DNA of 64,000 nt from Natrinema sp. HArc-T2 (GCF_041821085.1 NZ_JBGUAZ010000005.1:124001-188000), one strand, 5' to 3'. Positions 8,016 through 17,043 are shown, counted from the first letter of the stretch. Notes: generated by a model not told the origin, from the sequence alone. Made by a program: numbers and translations.

Positions 8016-8062
8016 TTTTACCAAGGGACATCGCAAGCGAGGCGCTGTGTCCCTCGGTAAAA
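8016..8062. repeat. 15-bp inverted repeat (hairpin)
   Basis: TTTTACCAAGGGACA at 8016-8030 and TGTCCCTCGGTAAAA at 8048-8062 are inverted copies with one mismatch, separated by 17 bases. The hairpin lies between the RAD55-like gene start and the 3' end of the RFAP-synthase-like gene. It could terminate the minus-strand gene upstream or act as an operator for the RAD55-like gene. Confidence 0.7.
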
Positions 8063-8216
8063 GGTTGCTCAAAAACCTCCTCTCTCCCTTACAGGTCGGC
8101 TGTCGGCCCGCTCGCTCAGCCTGTCTCACGGCCTTTGGCCGCTCGACTGTTCGCGGTGCGTCGGGCACGGCTTCGCTCGCGGATGCACCACTCTACTACT
8201 GCTCCGCTATCTGCGA

Positions 8217-9203
8217 CTATCGCTGTTCGTCGTCCGTCCGAACGCGAGCCCCGGTTCGTGCCGCTTCTGTGAGAATTACTCGTCCCTCGAGCCCGCGCTC
8301 GGCGAGTGCGTCTCGCGCCGCGGCCTCGGCTTCCGCGGCGTGGGCAACGTCGGTGACGCCGTAGACGACGGGCCCCCACGACGACTGGCCGACGCCCGAC
8401 AGCACCGGACAGCTCTCGAGCGATTCGACGAGCGCGCCCGCAGGCGGCCGAAAGACACCGCCCTGCGCGTCGGCGTACCAGACGCCGTTCTTGCGACCGA
8501 TTTCCGCGATCGCCTCGCCGAAGGCCTCGAGCCGGCCCGCGGCGGCGGCTGGCAGTAGTTTCCGGATGACGACGCAGGCGATCTCGTCGGCGACGGCGGG
8601 ATCGGCGCGTTCGACGACCGCGCGCATACTCGCATCCTCGTCGTCGCCGCTGCGACCGGGGTCGGCGTCGGGAACGACGACGAGGAATCGCCACTCTTTG
8701 GGCAGGTCGTGGCGGGCGACGACCGGCGGGACCGTCCAGTCGCCTTCGGCCGGTGGCTCGGTGGTAAACCGGTTCGTCGGGTGGCCGGCGTCGACGACGA
8801 ACCCCCCCTCCTCGAAGGTCGCGACGCCGACGCCGCTGCGACCGCCCCGCCCCATCGCCGGGGCGTGTTCGCGGACACGTGGCTCGAGGCCGTGGGCCCG
8901 CGCCGTCGCCGTCAACACGGTCAGCGCCAGCTGGGTGCCGCTGCCTAAGCCGACGTGGCGGGGCAGCGATTCCTCGAGCGTGACCGCGACGCCGGGAACG
9001 GAGAGCACGTCCGCGGCTCGGCGTGCGTATCTGTCGACCAGCGGATCGTCGGTCGCGATGTCGGCGGCCGGTTCGGCGATGACGGTCACCCGCGGCTCCT
9101 CGAGGCCGACGCCGATGCCGCCGTAGAGACGCTCGCGGGCGAGCGAGAGGTTCTGGAAGCCAACGTGGAGTCGTGCGCCCACGCTGACGGTCGCGGTCGT
9201 CAT
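8217..9203 (-). CDS. Beta-RFAP synthase-like GHMP-family enzyme
   Basis: The 328-residue protein belongs to the beta-ribofuranosylaminobenzene 5'-phosphate synthase family. In methanogens this enzyme joins 4-hydroxybenzoate (or pABA) to PRPP in tetrahydromethanopterin synthesis. The start MTTATVSVGARLHVGF and the GHMP glycine-rich loop LPRHVGLGSGTQLAL (residues 80-94) are typical, as is GRGGRSGVGVATFEEGGF. Haloarchaea are not known to make methanopterin in full, so the product here is uncertain and may be a modified folate-type C1 carrier. It stands alone, divergent from ilvD. Confidence 0.88.
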   Translation of the reverse strand: MTTATVSVGARLHVGFQNLSLARERLYGGIGVGLEEPRVTVIAEPAADIATDDPLVDRYARRAADVLSVPGVAVTLEESLPRHVGLGSGTQLALTVLTATARAHGLEPRVREHAPAMGRGGRSGVGVATFEEGGFVVDAGHPTNRFTTEPPAEGDWTVPPVVARHDLPKEWRFLVVVPDADPGRSGDDEDASMRAVVERADPAVADEIACVVIRKLLPAAAAGRLEAFGEAIAEIGRKNGVWYADAQGGVFRPPAGALVESLESCPVLSGVGQSSWGPVVYGVTDVAHAAEAEAAARDALAERGLEGRVILTEAARTGARVRTDDEQR

Positions 9204-9384
9204 GATCGGTATCTTGCTCCCGGCTATGGAGGCCCCCGGGAAGGGGGTTTCGACGGTGGCAACGACTGACGACGGCTCGCCAGCGGGACAGTTCGGGAAG
9301 GCGAACCGAACGACATTCCCGGGTCTCGATCCGAACGCGTTCGGTAGAACCGCTGTCCCGGGAAGGGCTGACCGAGAAGGGGTG

Positions 9385-9393
9385 ACTTATGCC
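9385..9393 (+). promoter_or_regulatory. TATA-like box of ilvD
   Basis: ACTTATGCC lies 22-30 bases before the ilvD ATG. The upstream 210-base spacer holds two CCCGGGAAGG-like motifs (around 9235 and 9358) of unknown role. Confidence 0.5.
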
Positions 9394-9414
9394 CTTTCAA
9401 CGTAAGGTCTGACT

Positions 9415-11142
9415 ATGAGCGGCGATAGCGAGTTCGACTATGGCAAAGACGAGGCATTGCGGAGCCGCGAGGTGACCGAGGGCGCAGAGAAGGCCCCACA
9501 CCGCGCGATGTTCCGTGCGATGGGATTCGACGACGAGGACTTCGGTGCGCCGATGATCGGCGTGCCGAACCCGGCAGCGGACATCACGCCGTGTAACGTC
9601 CACCTGGACGACGTCGCCGAGTCCGCGCTCGACGGGATCGACGAGGCCGGCGGGATGCCCATCGAGTTCGGGACGATCACGATCTCGGACGCGATCTCGA
9701 TGGGGACAGAAGGGATGAAAGCCTCGCTGATCTCCCGCGAGATGATCGCCGACTCCGTCGAACTGGTCTCCTTTGGCGAGCGCATGGACGGGCTGGTCAC
9801 CATCGGCGGCTGTGACAAGAACATGCCCGGAATGATGATGGCCTCGATCCGGACGGACCTCCCCAGTGTCTTCCTCTACGGTGGCTCGATCATGCCCGGC
9901 GAACACGAGGGCCGCGAGGTCACCGTCCAGAACGTCTTCGAGGGCGTCGGGGCCGTCGCCGACGGCGAGATGTCCAACGAAGAACTCGACGAGATGGAGC
10001 GCCACGCCTGTCCCGGCGCGGGCTCGTGTGGTGGGATGTTCACCGCCAACACGATGGCCTCGATCTCGGAGGCACTCGGCTTTGCCCCGCTGGGCAGCGC
10101 CAGCCCGCCCGCCGAGGCCGAGTCGCGCTACGACGTCGCCCGCGAGGCCGGCGAACTGGCCGTCGAGGTCGTCGAAGCACAGCGCAAGCCCTCCGACTTC
10201 CTCACCAAGGAGTCCTTCGAGAACGCCATCGCGCTGCAGGTCGCCATCGGCGGCTCGACCAACGCCGTCCTCCACCTGCTGGCGATGGCCGCTGAAGCCG
10301 GCATCGACCTCGAGATCGAGGAGTTCGACGAGGTCAGCCAGCGCACCCCCAAGATCGCCAACCTCCAGCCCGGCGGCACGCGGGTGATGCAGGACCTCCA
10401 CGAAGTCGGTGGCGTCCCGGTCGTCCTGAATGCCCTCTACGAGGCCGACCTGCTCCACGGCGACGCGCTGACCGTCACGGGCAACACGATCGGCGAGGAA
10501 CTCGAGCGCCTCGACCCGCCGTCGATCGACGAGCTCGACGCCGAGTTCCTCTACACCGTCGACGAGCCCAAAGACGAGCAGGGTGCCATCCGCATCCTGA
10601 CCGGCAACCTCGCACCCGGCGGCTCCGTCCTCAAGGTGACTGGCGACGACGACCTCCACCACGAAGGCCCCGTCCGCGTCTTCGAAGACGAGGAAAACGC
10701 CATGCAGTACGTCCAAGAGGGACACGTCGAAACCGGCGACGTGATCGCCATCCGCAACGAAGGGCCACAGGGCGGGCCCGGTATGCGCGAGATGCTGGGC
10801 GTCACAAGCGCGGTCGCCGGCCAGGGCCACGCCGAGGACGTCGCGCTCATCACCGACGGTCGCTTCTCCGGTGCGACGCGCGGGTTCTCGATCGGCCACG
10901 TCGCCCCCGAGGCGTTCGCCGGCGGCCCGATCGGCCTCATCGAGGACGGTGACGTGATCACCATCGACATCGAAGACCGCACGCTCGAGGTCGATCTCAC
11001 GGACGAGGAACTCGAGGCGCGCCGCGAGGAGTGGGACCAGCCCGATCCCAACTACGAGACCGGCGTCTTGGCGAAGTTCGGCCGTGACTTCGGATCGGCG
11101 GAAAACGGTGCCGTGACCAACCCCGGCGTCAAAGACGACTAA
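9415..11142 (+). CDS. ilvD: Dihydroxy-acid dehydratase
   Basis: This 575-residue cytoplasmic Fe-S enzyme dehydrates 2,3-dihydroxy-isovalerate and -methylvalerate in valine, leucine and isoleucine synthesis. The three cluster cysteines are in ITPCNVHL, GGCDKNMPGM and CPGAGSCGGMFTANTM. The C-terminal swivelling domain ends with the ITDGRFSGATRGFSIGH motif. The length is standard. The start follows a TATA-like ACTTATGCC. Long open frames on the opposite strand are codon-bias shadows. Confidence 0.97.
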   Translation: MSGDSEFDYGKDEALRSREVTEGAEKAPHRAMFRAMGFDDEDFGAPMIGVPNPAADITPCNVHLDDVAESALDGIDEAGGMPIEFGTITISDAISMGTEGMKASLISREMIADSVELVSFGERMDGLVTIGGCDKNMPGMMMASIRTDLPSVFLYGGSIMPGEHEGREVTVQNVFEGVGAVADGEMSNEELDEMERHACPGAGSCGGMFTANTMASISEALGFAPLGSASPPAEAESRYDVAREAGELAVEVVEAQRKPSDFLTKESFENAIALQVAIGGSTNAVLHLLAMAAEAGIDLEIEEFDEVSQRTPKIANLQPGGTRVMQDLHEVGGVPVVLNALYEADLLHGDALTVTGNTIGEELERLDPPSIDELDAEFLYTVDEPKDEQGAIRILTGNLAPGGSVLKVTGDDDLHHEGPVRVFEDEENAMQYVQEGHVETGDVIAIRNEGPQGGPGMREMLGVTSAVAGQGHAEDVALITDGRFSGATRGFSIGHVAPEAFAGGPIGLIEDGDVITIDIEDRTLEVDLTDEELEARREEWDQPDPNYETGVLAKFGRDFGSAENGAVTNPGVKDD

Positions 11143-11227
11143 GCGCGACGCTCGAGTGCCCTCGATGCCGCGGGTGCCGGTCGAAGCCGTTCCCCTTCCA
11201 TTTCCTGCACGGGTCTTTCCCGCCGTT

Positions 11228-11410
11228 GTGAACGATTACCAGCTAGATACACAGATGTGCAAATACTGCCTCGAGTGTGGCTGGCACTGCAGTACTGCTG
11301 ACGGTTACACGGAAAAAGAGGTCTCCGAGAAGGCGATCGAGCACTTCGTCGAGACGGGACACACCGTCGAGTCGCTCCGGTTGCCGCCGCCGGTCGTCCT
11401 CGAGAATTGA
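11228..11410 (+). CDS. Small Cys/His zinc-binding-like protein
   Basis: The protein is about 60 residues from the GTG at 11228, or 51 from the ATG at 11255. The core MCKYCLECGWHCSTADGYT holds CxxC and CxxxC pairs. It continues with EKAIEHFVETGHTVESL, giving possible His ligands. This resembles small DUF1059-like or zinc-finger proteins where the Cys and His sites form a single metal site. It follows ilvD by about 85 bases on the same strand and may be cotranscribed. The true start is not settled. Confidence 0.65.
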   Translation: MNDYQLDTQMCKYCLECGWHCSTADGYTEKEVSEKAIEHFVETGHTVESLRLPPPVVLEN

Positions 11411-11429
11411 CACCGTCCGCAACCCGAGC

Positions 11430-11861
11430 TTATCCGCGCCGCTCGAGAATTCGGTCGATGATCAGTCGCGTCGAGAGCAGCTGGTCGCCGTCGGTCGGCT
11501 CGCCGGGGCTTGCCCTGCGAACCTCGCAGTCGATGCCGCGGCGCTCGAGTTCCGAGCGAATCGCCTCGTCGTCGTGGTGCTGGTCGTGACCGAGTGCGAT
11601 CACGTCGGGATCGAGTTCCTCGATCGGGACGAAGATGTCTTCTTCGTGGCCAAGGATTGCCTCGTCGACGGCCTCGAGTGCGTCGACGACATCGCGTCGC
11701 TGTGTCGCGGGACAGATGGGTTTCGCCTTGTGGTCGACGTTTGCCTTGCGGGCGACGATGACGTACAGTTCGTCGCCCATCGCGGCAGCCTCCTCCAGAT
11801 AGTGGACGTGGCCAGGGTGGAGGATGTCGAAGGTCCCCTGTGCGATAACCGTCCGCGTCAT
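11430..11861 (-). CDS. ribL: Archaeal FAD synthase
   Basis: This 143-residue nucleotidyltransferase starts [18 protein letters not shown]. The HxGH motif (residues 15-18) and the C-terminal [11 protein letters not shown] (S/T-x-R signature) match RibL, which adenylylates FMN to FAD and in Methanocaldococcus works with CTP poorly and air-sensitively. Its gene lies just downstream of the JAMM protease gene (64 bases), on the same strand. The start was placed at the ATG at the beginning of the fold. Confidence 0.92.
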   Translation of the reverse strand: MTRTVIAQGTFDILHPGHVHYLEEAAAMGDELYVIVARKANVDHKAKPICPATQRRDVVDALEAVDEAILGHEEDIFVPIEELDPDVIALGHDQHHDDEAIRSELERRGIDCEVRRASPGEPTDGDQLLSTRLIIDRILERRG

Positions 11862-11925
11862 GACTGTCTCACGCTCGGTTCCGTCGTCGGTCGGGATGGC
11901 ATCGTCTCGAGCATACAAGATCTCA

Positions 11926-12420
11926 TCATCGCAGTTCCTCGTCGATATCCGCCTGCGTGAAATCGAAGAAGTCCTCGGTCTCTGGCAACTCGACGTCGAG
12001 GACGTTCAACTGGGTCGGGCTGCCCTGGGAGTCGAAGGCTTTCCAGTCCGTTCGGCGGTAGGGCGCGCCGATGATGACGTGGACGCTGCCCCGACCGAAC
12101 GTGTCCAGGTCCGCGTTACTCGGGCTGATCACGCCGTTGGGATGGGAATGAATGCTTCCCAGTGCCTTCACGTCGTTTGGAATCTGGTTCGTCTTGACCG
12201 TCGCGCTGACGCTGTTGGTCTCAGTGCCCGGCACCACGAGGATGTCCGTGATAACCAGACCGTCGCGATCGAGGTCCAGACGGGCCGCCTCGGTCCCCCG
12301 GAGAAACCCCATGTACTCGTTTGGATGGGTTTCCTCGGAGGACTCGAGGGCGAACTCGAGGGTTTCCTCGGCAATGCCGAGGATCTCGCTCGAGCGAAAC
12401 AGCGAATCGAACAGCCCCAT
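11926..12420 (-). CDS. JAMM/MPN+ metalloprotease (possible desampylase)
   Basis: The 164-residue protein starts [10 protein letters not shown]. All JAMM elements are present: E35 (NEYMGF) and H91-S-H93-x7-S101-x2-D104. A single catalytic zinc is therefore expected. Archaeal proteins of this family remove ubiquitin-like SAMP modifiers from proteins; one Haloferax member is a proven desampylase, but others have no known substrate. The neighbour ribL is in the same orientation, and I recall a similar pairing in Haloferax, where this class is called JAMM2. The substrate here is unproven. Confidence 0.85.
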   Translation of the reverse strand: MGLFDSLFRSSEILGIAEETLEFALESSEETHPNEYMGFLRGTEAARLDLDRDGLVITDILVVPGTETNSVSATVKTNQIPNDVKALGSIHSHPNGVISPSNADLDTFGRGSVHVIIGAPYRRTDWKAFDSQGSPTQLNVLDVELPETEDFFDFTQADIDEELR

Positions 12421-12507
12421 GTCACTCCCTGGGGCTTTGCGAGTGCTAAACGTTCCGATGCCGCTGGCTCCCGATCCCGTTCGCTGGCCCAAGACAAACC
12501 GTGTGGG

Positions 12508-12918
12508 CTATCCCCCATCGGGGGCGGCGTTCATCGAAATGAGCCCGTCGATCTCGCCGCGTAGCACCACCTCGTCGTCTTCGTCGGTGCAGACCGCCGA
12601 ACTCTCCACGTCGTAGTAGCCGTCATGTTCGGTCACCGACTCGAGACGCACCGTACAGGAGATCCGGTCGCCAGTGTAGACTGGCTGGACGAACTCGAAG
12701 GTCATGCTCCGTGCGAGATAGCGGAGGTCGCCGCCGATCTTCGTCGGCAGCGTCGCGGTGAGCAGCCCCTGAACGGTCAGCCGACCCAGTTCGTCGGGCT
12801 CGGTGTGGATCGGCTGCTGGTCGCCCGAGAGTTCGCCGAACTCGCGAACGTCCTCGTGATCGAAGGTCCGTTCGAACGTGTACTCGTCGCCCGCTTCGGG
12901 CGGGTGTGACACATCCAT
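12508..12918 (-). CDS. MaoC-like hotdog dehydratase
   Basis: The 136-residue hotdog protein starts MDVSHPPEAGDEYTFERTF. The SGDQQPIHTEP segment corresponds to the catalytic Asp/His hydratase motif of (R)-specific enoyl-CoA hydratases (usually DxNPxHxD), though here the Asn is Gln. RLTVQGLLTATLPTKIGGDL is the following conserved helix. It probably acts on an acyl-CoA, but the substrate is unclear. It is divergent from the DHH nuclease gene, sharing an intergenic region of 124 bases. Confidence 0.82.
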   Translation of the reverse strand: MDVSHPPEAGDEYTFERTFDHEDVREFGELSGDQQPIHTEPDELGRLTVQGLLTATLPTKIGGDLRYLARSMTFEFVQPVYTGDRISCTVRLESVTEHDGYYDVESSAVCTDEDDEVVLRGEIDGLISMNAAPDGG

Positions 12919-13007
12919 GCACGGATAGTGCCGATGGGTGCTCTTGTAGCTACTGTTCACTGCGACCTCGAGACCGGCGACTCGAGGTGCCATCCCTTCT
13001 TGACAAG

Positions 13008-13016
13008 GGTTATACG
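13008..13016 (+). promoter_or_regulatory. TATA-like box of the DHH nuclease gene
   Basis: GGTTATACG lies 27-35 bases before the ATG at 13043. Confidence 0.5.
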
Positions 13017-13042
13017 CGACCGCCTCCAACCAGCAGATCAAG

Positions 13043-14947
13043 ATGACACGTGACTCCGCCGGGGAACCCGGCGCAGACGACGGGGATTCCGTCGTCTACG
13101 ATCTCGCTCCTGACTGTACCGCCGAAGATGTCGAGCAAGACCGTCCCTATCTCGCCGAAATCAACGGTATCGTCGACTACGGCGTCTTCGTCGATCTCTC
13201 CGATTCCGTCTCCGGGCTCGTCCACGAGTCCGTCCTCGAGGGCACCTACGCCGTCGGCGACGAACTCGTCGTCGAACTCGAGAGCGTCCGTGAGAACGGC
13301 GATATGGCCTTCGAACCCGTCGATATCGACGACTACTCGGTCGAAGAAGTCGGCCACGACTACTCGCTGACCGGCACCCACCGCCTCGAGGACAACCTCG
13401 GCGAACAGATCCACCTCGAGGGCGAGGTCACACAGGTCAAACAGACCGGCGGCCCGACGATCTTCCACGTCGCCGACGAGAACGGCGTCGTGCCCTGTGC
13501 TGCCTTCGAGGAGGCCGGCGTTCGTGCCTACCCCGCCATCGAGATCGGCGACGTCGTTCGCGTCACCGGCGCGCCGGAACACCGCGAGGACTCGGTCCAG
13601 ATCGAGGTCGACGGCCTCTCGAAACTTGAGGGCGAGGACGCCGCCGAGGCTCGCGAACGGCTCGAGGACGCCCTCGAAGCCCGCGCCGAACCCCATGAGG
13701 TCGCCCCACTGATCGACTGGCCAGCGTTCGAGAAACTGCGCCCCAATCTCGAAGAAGTCGCCCGGCTGCTCCGCCGGACAGTGCTGGAGGGCCGCCCCAT
13801 CCGCGTGCGACACCACGCCGACGGCGACGGGATGTGCGCCGCCGTCCCCGTCCAGATCGCTCTCGAGCGCTTTATCGCCGACGTCCACGAAGACGAGGAC
13901 GCACCGCGCCACCTCATCAAGCGCCTGCCCGCGAAAGCGCCGTTCTACGAGATGGAAGACGCGACGCGTGACCTGAACTTCGCGCTCGAGGACCGCGAGA
14001 AACACGGCCAGCAACTCCCCCTTCTGTTGATGCTGGACAACGGCTCGACGGCAGAGGACGTCCCGGCCTACGAGACGCTGGCCCACTACGACATCCCGAT
14101 CGCGGTCGTCGACCACCACCACCCCGACCCCGATGCCGTCGAGGACCTGCTCGACGCCCACGTCAATCCCTACCTCCACGACGAGGACTACCGGATCACG
14201 ACGGGCATGCTCTGTGTCGAACTCGCGCGGATGATCTACCCCGATCTCACCGACGAACTTCGTCACATTCCCGCCGTCGCCGGCATCTCGGACCGCTCGA
14301 AGGCCGACGCGATGGACGACTACCTCGAGCTCGCTGCCGAAGAAGGCTACGACGAGGATCGTCTCCAGGACGTCAGCGAGGCGCTCGACTACGCCGCGTT
14401 CTGGCTCCGATATAACTCCGGCGACCAGCTGATCGAAGACCTGCTCCAGATCGCCAGCGATGACGAAGCGCGCCACCGCGAACTGGTCGAGTTCTTCGCC
14501 GAGCGCGGTCGCGAAGAAGTCGACGAACAGCTCGAGGCCGCGATGCCCCATCTCGAGCACGAGACGCTCGATAACGGCGCACACCTCTACCGGATCGACG
14601 TCGAGAACTACGCCCACCGGTTTACCTACCCCGCACCGGGCAAGACCACCGGCGAGATCCACGACCGCAAGATCGAGGAGACCGGTGACCCGGTGATCAC
14701 GGTCGGATACGGCCCAGACTTCGCCGTGCTCCGCAGTGACGGCGTCCGCCTCGACATCCCCAACATGGTCTCGGAACTCGAGGCCGAGATCGCGGGCGGC
14801 GGCGTCTCCGGCGGCGGCCACCTCGTCGTCGGTTCGATCAAGTTCGTCTCCGGCAAGCGCGAGGAAGTCATCGACGCCTTGGTCGAAAAGATGGCCGAGG
14901 CAGACATCGACGAAGCGCTCTCGAGTGCGGCCCCGATCGACGACTGA
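13043..14947 (+). CDS. DHH-family single-strand nuclease (RecJ-like) with S1 and OB domains
   Basis: The 634-residue protein has an S1-like RNA-binding domain (residues about 35-95, YLAEINGIVDYGVFVDLS), an OB fold (about 120-190, IHLEGEVTQVKQTGGPTIF), then a DHH core. Core motifs are RHHADGDGMCAA (DxD variant), LMLDNGS and VVDHHHPDPD (DHH). The C-terminus with VSGGGHLVVGSIKF is the DHHA1 GGGH motif. This layout is the archaeal RecJ/GAN type, which has exonuclease or RNase roles in replication and repair. Haloarchaea have several RecJ paralogues, so I do not assign a number. Confidence 0.88.
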   Translation: MTRDSAGEPGADDGDSVVYDLAPDCTAEDVEQDRPYLAEINGIVDYGVFVDLSDSVSGLVHESVLEGTYAVGDELVVELESVRENGDMAFEPVDIDDYSVEEVGHDYSLTGTHRLEDNLGEQIHLEGEVTQVKQTGGPTIFHVADENGVVPCAAFEEAGVRAYPAIEIGDVVRVTGAPEHREDSVQIEVDGLSKLEGEDAAEARERLEDALEARAEPHEVAPLIDWPAFEKLRPNLEEVARLLRRTVLEGRPIRVRHHADGDGMCAAVPVQIALERFIADVHEDEDAPRHLIKRLPAKAPFYEMEDATRDLNFALEDREKHGQQLPLLLMLDNGSTAEDVPAYETLAHYDIPIAVVDHHHPDPDAVEDLLDAHVNPYLHDEDYRITTGMLCVELARMIYPDLTDELRHIPAVAGISDRSKADAMDDYLELAAEEGYDEDRLQDVSEALDYAAFWLRYNSGDQLIEDLLQIASDDEARHRELVEFFAERGREEVDEQLEAAMPHLEHETLDNGAHLYRIDVENYAHRFTYPAPGKTTGEIHDRKIEETGDPVITVGYGPDFAVLRSDGVRLDIPNMVSELEAEIAGGGVSGGGHLVVGSIKFVSGKREEVIDALVEKMAEADIDEALSSAAPIDD

Positions 14948-15254
14948 CGTACACACCGTTCTACGCCTGCTTTTCGACGCGCCCGTCCGACAGTCAGACA
15001 GCCACAGGTTTCACGGAGCTGATGGGTATCTATCCGAAATAGCCCGGCTGCGACGGGAGCGACGCCGATGACACTCGGCCTCTGAGGTCAAACGCTACAC
15101 GTCAGCCGTCCAGTGGAAGGAAACGTGGCTGTCGAGCAGCGGCTGGACACGGAAGGCAAAAATCGAGGGACGATTGGAGGCTGATACAGGTGCCGGCACT
15201 ACTGCCGGGAGTCAGTATGATGCGTAGTCAGTTCTCGAGGGGCCAGTGCTCGCG
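14948..15254. other. Gene-free spacer, nothing recognised
   Basis: No convincing coding frame, repeat or RNA structure was seen in these 307 bases. They separate the end of the DHH gene from the end of a minus-strand zinc-ribbon gene, so terminators of both are expected here. Confidence 0.5.
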
Positions 15255-15383
15255 TTAGTCAGCGCCCTGGCGCGGCATGTAGCCACAGTCGGCACAGACG
15301 AGCGACTCGTAACGGGCCGAGAGCTCGCTCGAGCAGTTGGGGCAGTGGTATTCGGCGTCAGGTGAACGCTGTGCGATTGCCAT
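15255..15383 (-). CDS. Zinc-ribbon microprotein (42 aa)
   Basis: The 42-residue protein starts MAIAQRSPDAEYHC. It has two CxxC pairs (CPNC and CADC) about 18 residues apart, separated by SSELSARYESLV, so one zinc ribbon fills the chain. A TATA-like CTTATTAAC lies 22-30 bases before the ATG. Microproteins of this kind are common in haloarchaea and some affect swarming and biofilms; the role here is unknown. The frame extends further upstream, but the promoter argues for this start. Confidence 0.75.
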   Translation of the reverse strand: MAIAQRSPDAEYHCPNCSSELSARYESLVCADCGYMPRQGAD

Positions 15384-15404
15384 GTATGAGCCGACGAAGC
15401 GAGC

Positions 15405-15413
15405 GTTAATAAG
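15405..15413 (-). promoter_or_regulatory. TATA-like box of the 42-aa zinc-ribbon gene
   Basis: CTTATTAAC (minus strand) lies 22-30 bases upstream of the ATG at 15383. Confidence 0.55.
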
Positions 15414-15559
15414 CCCGTTCATTCTGAGAATGAAAGTGTATTGTAGGCCTAGAACACACCTCGAGAGCGGAAATCCGTGCACATCGGTGACAGTGTCCCC
15501 ATCCGTGGTCGGCGGTAGGCAGCCGTCAACCGTGTGACGATCGGCGGGCCGAACTGACG

Positions 15560-15883
15560 TCAGAACTGGTAGCGGCGCTCGTCGTCCATCGACGGATACT
15601 GGTCTGCGCCGGTCATCTCCTCGAAGGTCATCCCCGAGAGGTATTCGTCGTAGGTCACGTCGTAGGCCGTCCGCAGCTGGAAATCGAGTTTGCCGGTGTC
15701 GACGGTCGACTGAAAGAGCATGTGGATCGCCCGGCGGACGAGTTCGTCAGTCTCCTCGGGCTCGAGGGCCGTCTCGAGCAAGGCGAGTTCGTTTCGCGTC
15801 TCGCGGTCGAGCGAGACGGCCAGTTCGTCGCCAATGTCCGAATACGAGTCCGTCACGTCGTCGGTCAGGTCATCGAGACTCAT
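15560..15883 (-). CDS. Conserved hypothetical protein (107 aa)
   Basis: The protein starts MSLDDLTDDVTDSYSDIGDE. It is helical and acidic, with LALLETALEPEETDELVRRA and HMLFQSTVDTGKLDFQLR as the most conserved-looking segments and a C-terminus rich in Tyr. It has no signal peptide, membrane segment or metal motif. It is divergent from mutY and shares about 140 bases of promoter region with it. No family is recognised. Confidence 0.75.
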   Translation of the reverse strand: MSLDDLTDDVTDSYSDIGDELAVSLDRETRNELALLETALEPEETDELVRRAIHMLFQSTVDTGKLDFQLRTAYDVTYDEYLSGMTFEEMTGADQYPSMDDERRYQF

Positions 15884-16024
15884 ACGGGAGGGGACTCGAG
15901 CGGGCCGGATAGGCCTTTCCAGTCGCGACGACGGCGGACGGTCGCGCTCGGCGGGCAGGCGCAGGTGGCGACCCCGCCGACGAAGTGCGACACCCACTTA
16001 CAGCCGACAGTCCAACTCCCGCCG

Positions 16025-16948
16025 ATGACAGCAGAGGCCCAAGAGTGGGGGGTTCCCGACGATCTCGAGGCCGTTCGCGAGGCGCTAATCGCGTGGTACG
16101 AGGCCGACCATCGCGACTTTCCGTGGCGACAGACCGACGATCCCTACGCGATCCTCGTCAGCGAGGTGATGAGCCAGCAGACCCAACTCGGTCGCGTCGT
16201 CGAGGCCTGGAACGCTTTCCTCGAGCGCTGGCCGACGACTGCCGATCTGGCCGATGCCGACCGCGCGGATGTCGTCGGCTTCTGGACGGGCCACAGCCTC
16301 GGGTACAACAATCGGGCGAAATACCTCCACGAAGCCGCCCAGCAGGTCGAAACTGAGTATGATGGCGAGTTCCCCGAAACGCCCGACGAACTGCAGGAGT
16401 TGATGGGTGTCGGGCCATACACCGCCAACGCGGTCGCGAGTTTCGCGTTCAACAACGGCGACGCGGTCGTCGATACGAACGTCAAACGCGTGCTCTATCG
16501 GGCCTTCGACGTGCCGGACGACGACACGGCTTTCGAAGAAGCCGCCAACGACCTCATGCCAACCGACCGTTCGCGGGTCTGGAACAACGCCGTCATGGAA
16601 CTGGGTGGCGTCGCCTGCGAGGGGACACCGCGCTGTGACGAGGCTGGCTGTCCGTGGCGCGAGTGGTGTGGTGCCTACGCCAGCGGCGATTTCACCGCAC
16701 CCGACGTTCCCACCCAGCCGAGTTTCGAGGGAAGCCGCCGGCAGTTCCGCGGTCGCGTGATCGCCACGCTGCGAGAGTACGACGAACTCGAGCTCGATAC
16801 ACTCGGGCATCGGGTTCGCGTCGACTACACACCAAACGGCGAGTACGGTCGCGAGTGGCTCGAGGGGCTGCTCACTGATCTCGAGTCGGATGGACTCGTC
16901 GAACTCGACCGCGATGAGGCCAGCCTCGTCGCGCGGCTCCGCCGGTAA
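16025..16948 (+). CDS. mutY: A/G-specific adenine glycosylase MutY
   Basis: This 307-residue base-excision enzyme removes adenine opposite 8-oxoguanine. Catalytic E47 lies in SEVMSQQTQ. The helix-hairpin-helix is LMGVGPYTANAVA, and the catalytic Asp is D150 in VVDTNVKRV. Four cysteines for a 4Fe-4S cluster follow (CEGTPRC, GCPWREWC) with spacing 5-4-5 rather than the classical 6-2-5. The C-terminus is short and does not look like the full NUDIX-type 8-oxoG reader of bacterial MutY. A TATA-like CTTACAG lies about 26-32 bases upstream. Confidence 0.93.
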   Translation: MTAEAQEWGVPDDLEAVREALIAWYEADHRDFPWRQTDDPYAILVSEVMSQQTQLGRVVEAWNAFLERWPTTADLADADRADVVGFWTGHSLGYNNRAKYLHEAAQQVETEYDGEFPETPDELQELMGVGPYTANAVASFAFNNGDAVVDTNVKRVLYRAFDVPDDDTAFEEAANDLMPTDRSRVWNNAVMELGGVACEGTPRCDEAGCPWREWCGAYASGDFTAPDVPTQPSFEGSRRQFRGRVIATLREYDELELDTLGHRVRVDYTPNGEYGREWLEGLLTDLESDGLVELDRDEASLVARLRR

Positions 16949-16996
16949 GCCGTCACAGGTAGCGAGAAGAAACGCCGCACAGCCTGTATTCCCTGT

Positions 16997-17018
16997 CAGC
17001 CAATTTTTTCGTTGGCTG
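16997..17018 (+). terminator. Stem-loop after mutY
   Basis: CAGCCAA and TTGGCTG form a perfect 7-bp stem around an eight-base loop containing six T residues, 49 bases after the mutY stop. A terminator is plausible, though archaeal termination relies mainly on T-runs. Confidence 0.45.
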
Positions 17019-17043
17019 TTCTGATCAAGGATACGGGGCTACT

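Noticed and set aside
9397-10899. 500-codon frame on the minus strand across ilvD
   Set aside because: It lies fully inside ilvD and comes from the strong GC bias at third positions; it reads as no known family.
13010-14956. 648-codon frame on the minus strand across the DHH nuclease gene
   Set aside because: The plus strand has clear domain motifs; this frame has Val/Asp/Gly-rich composition with no motif.
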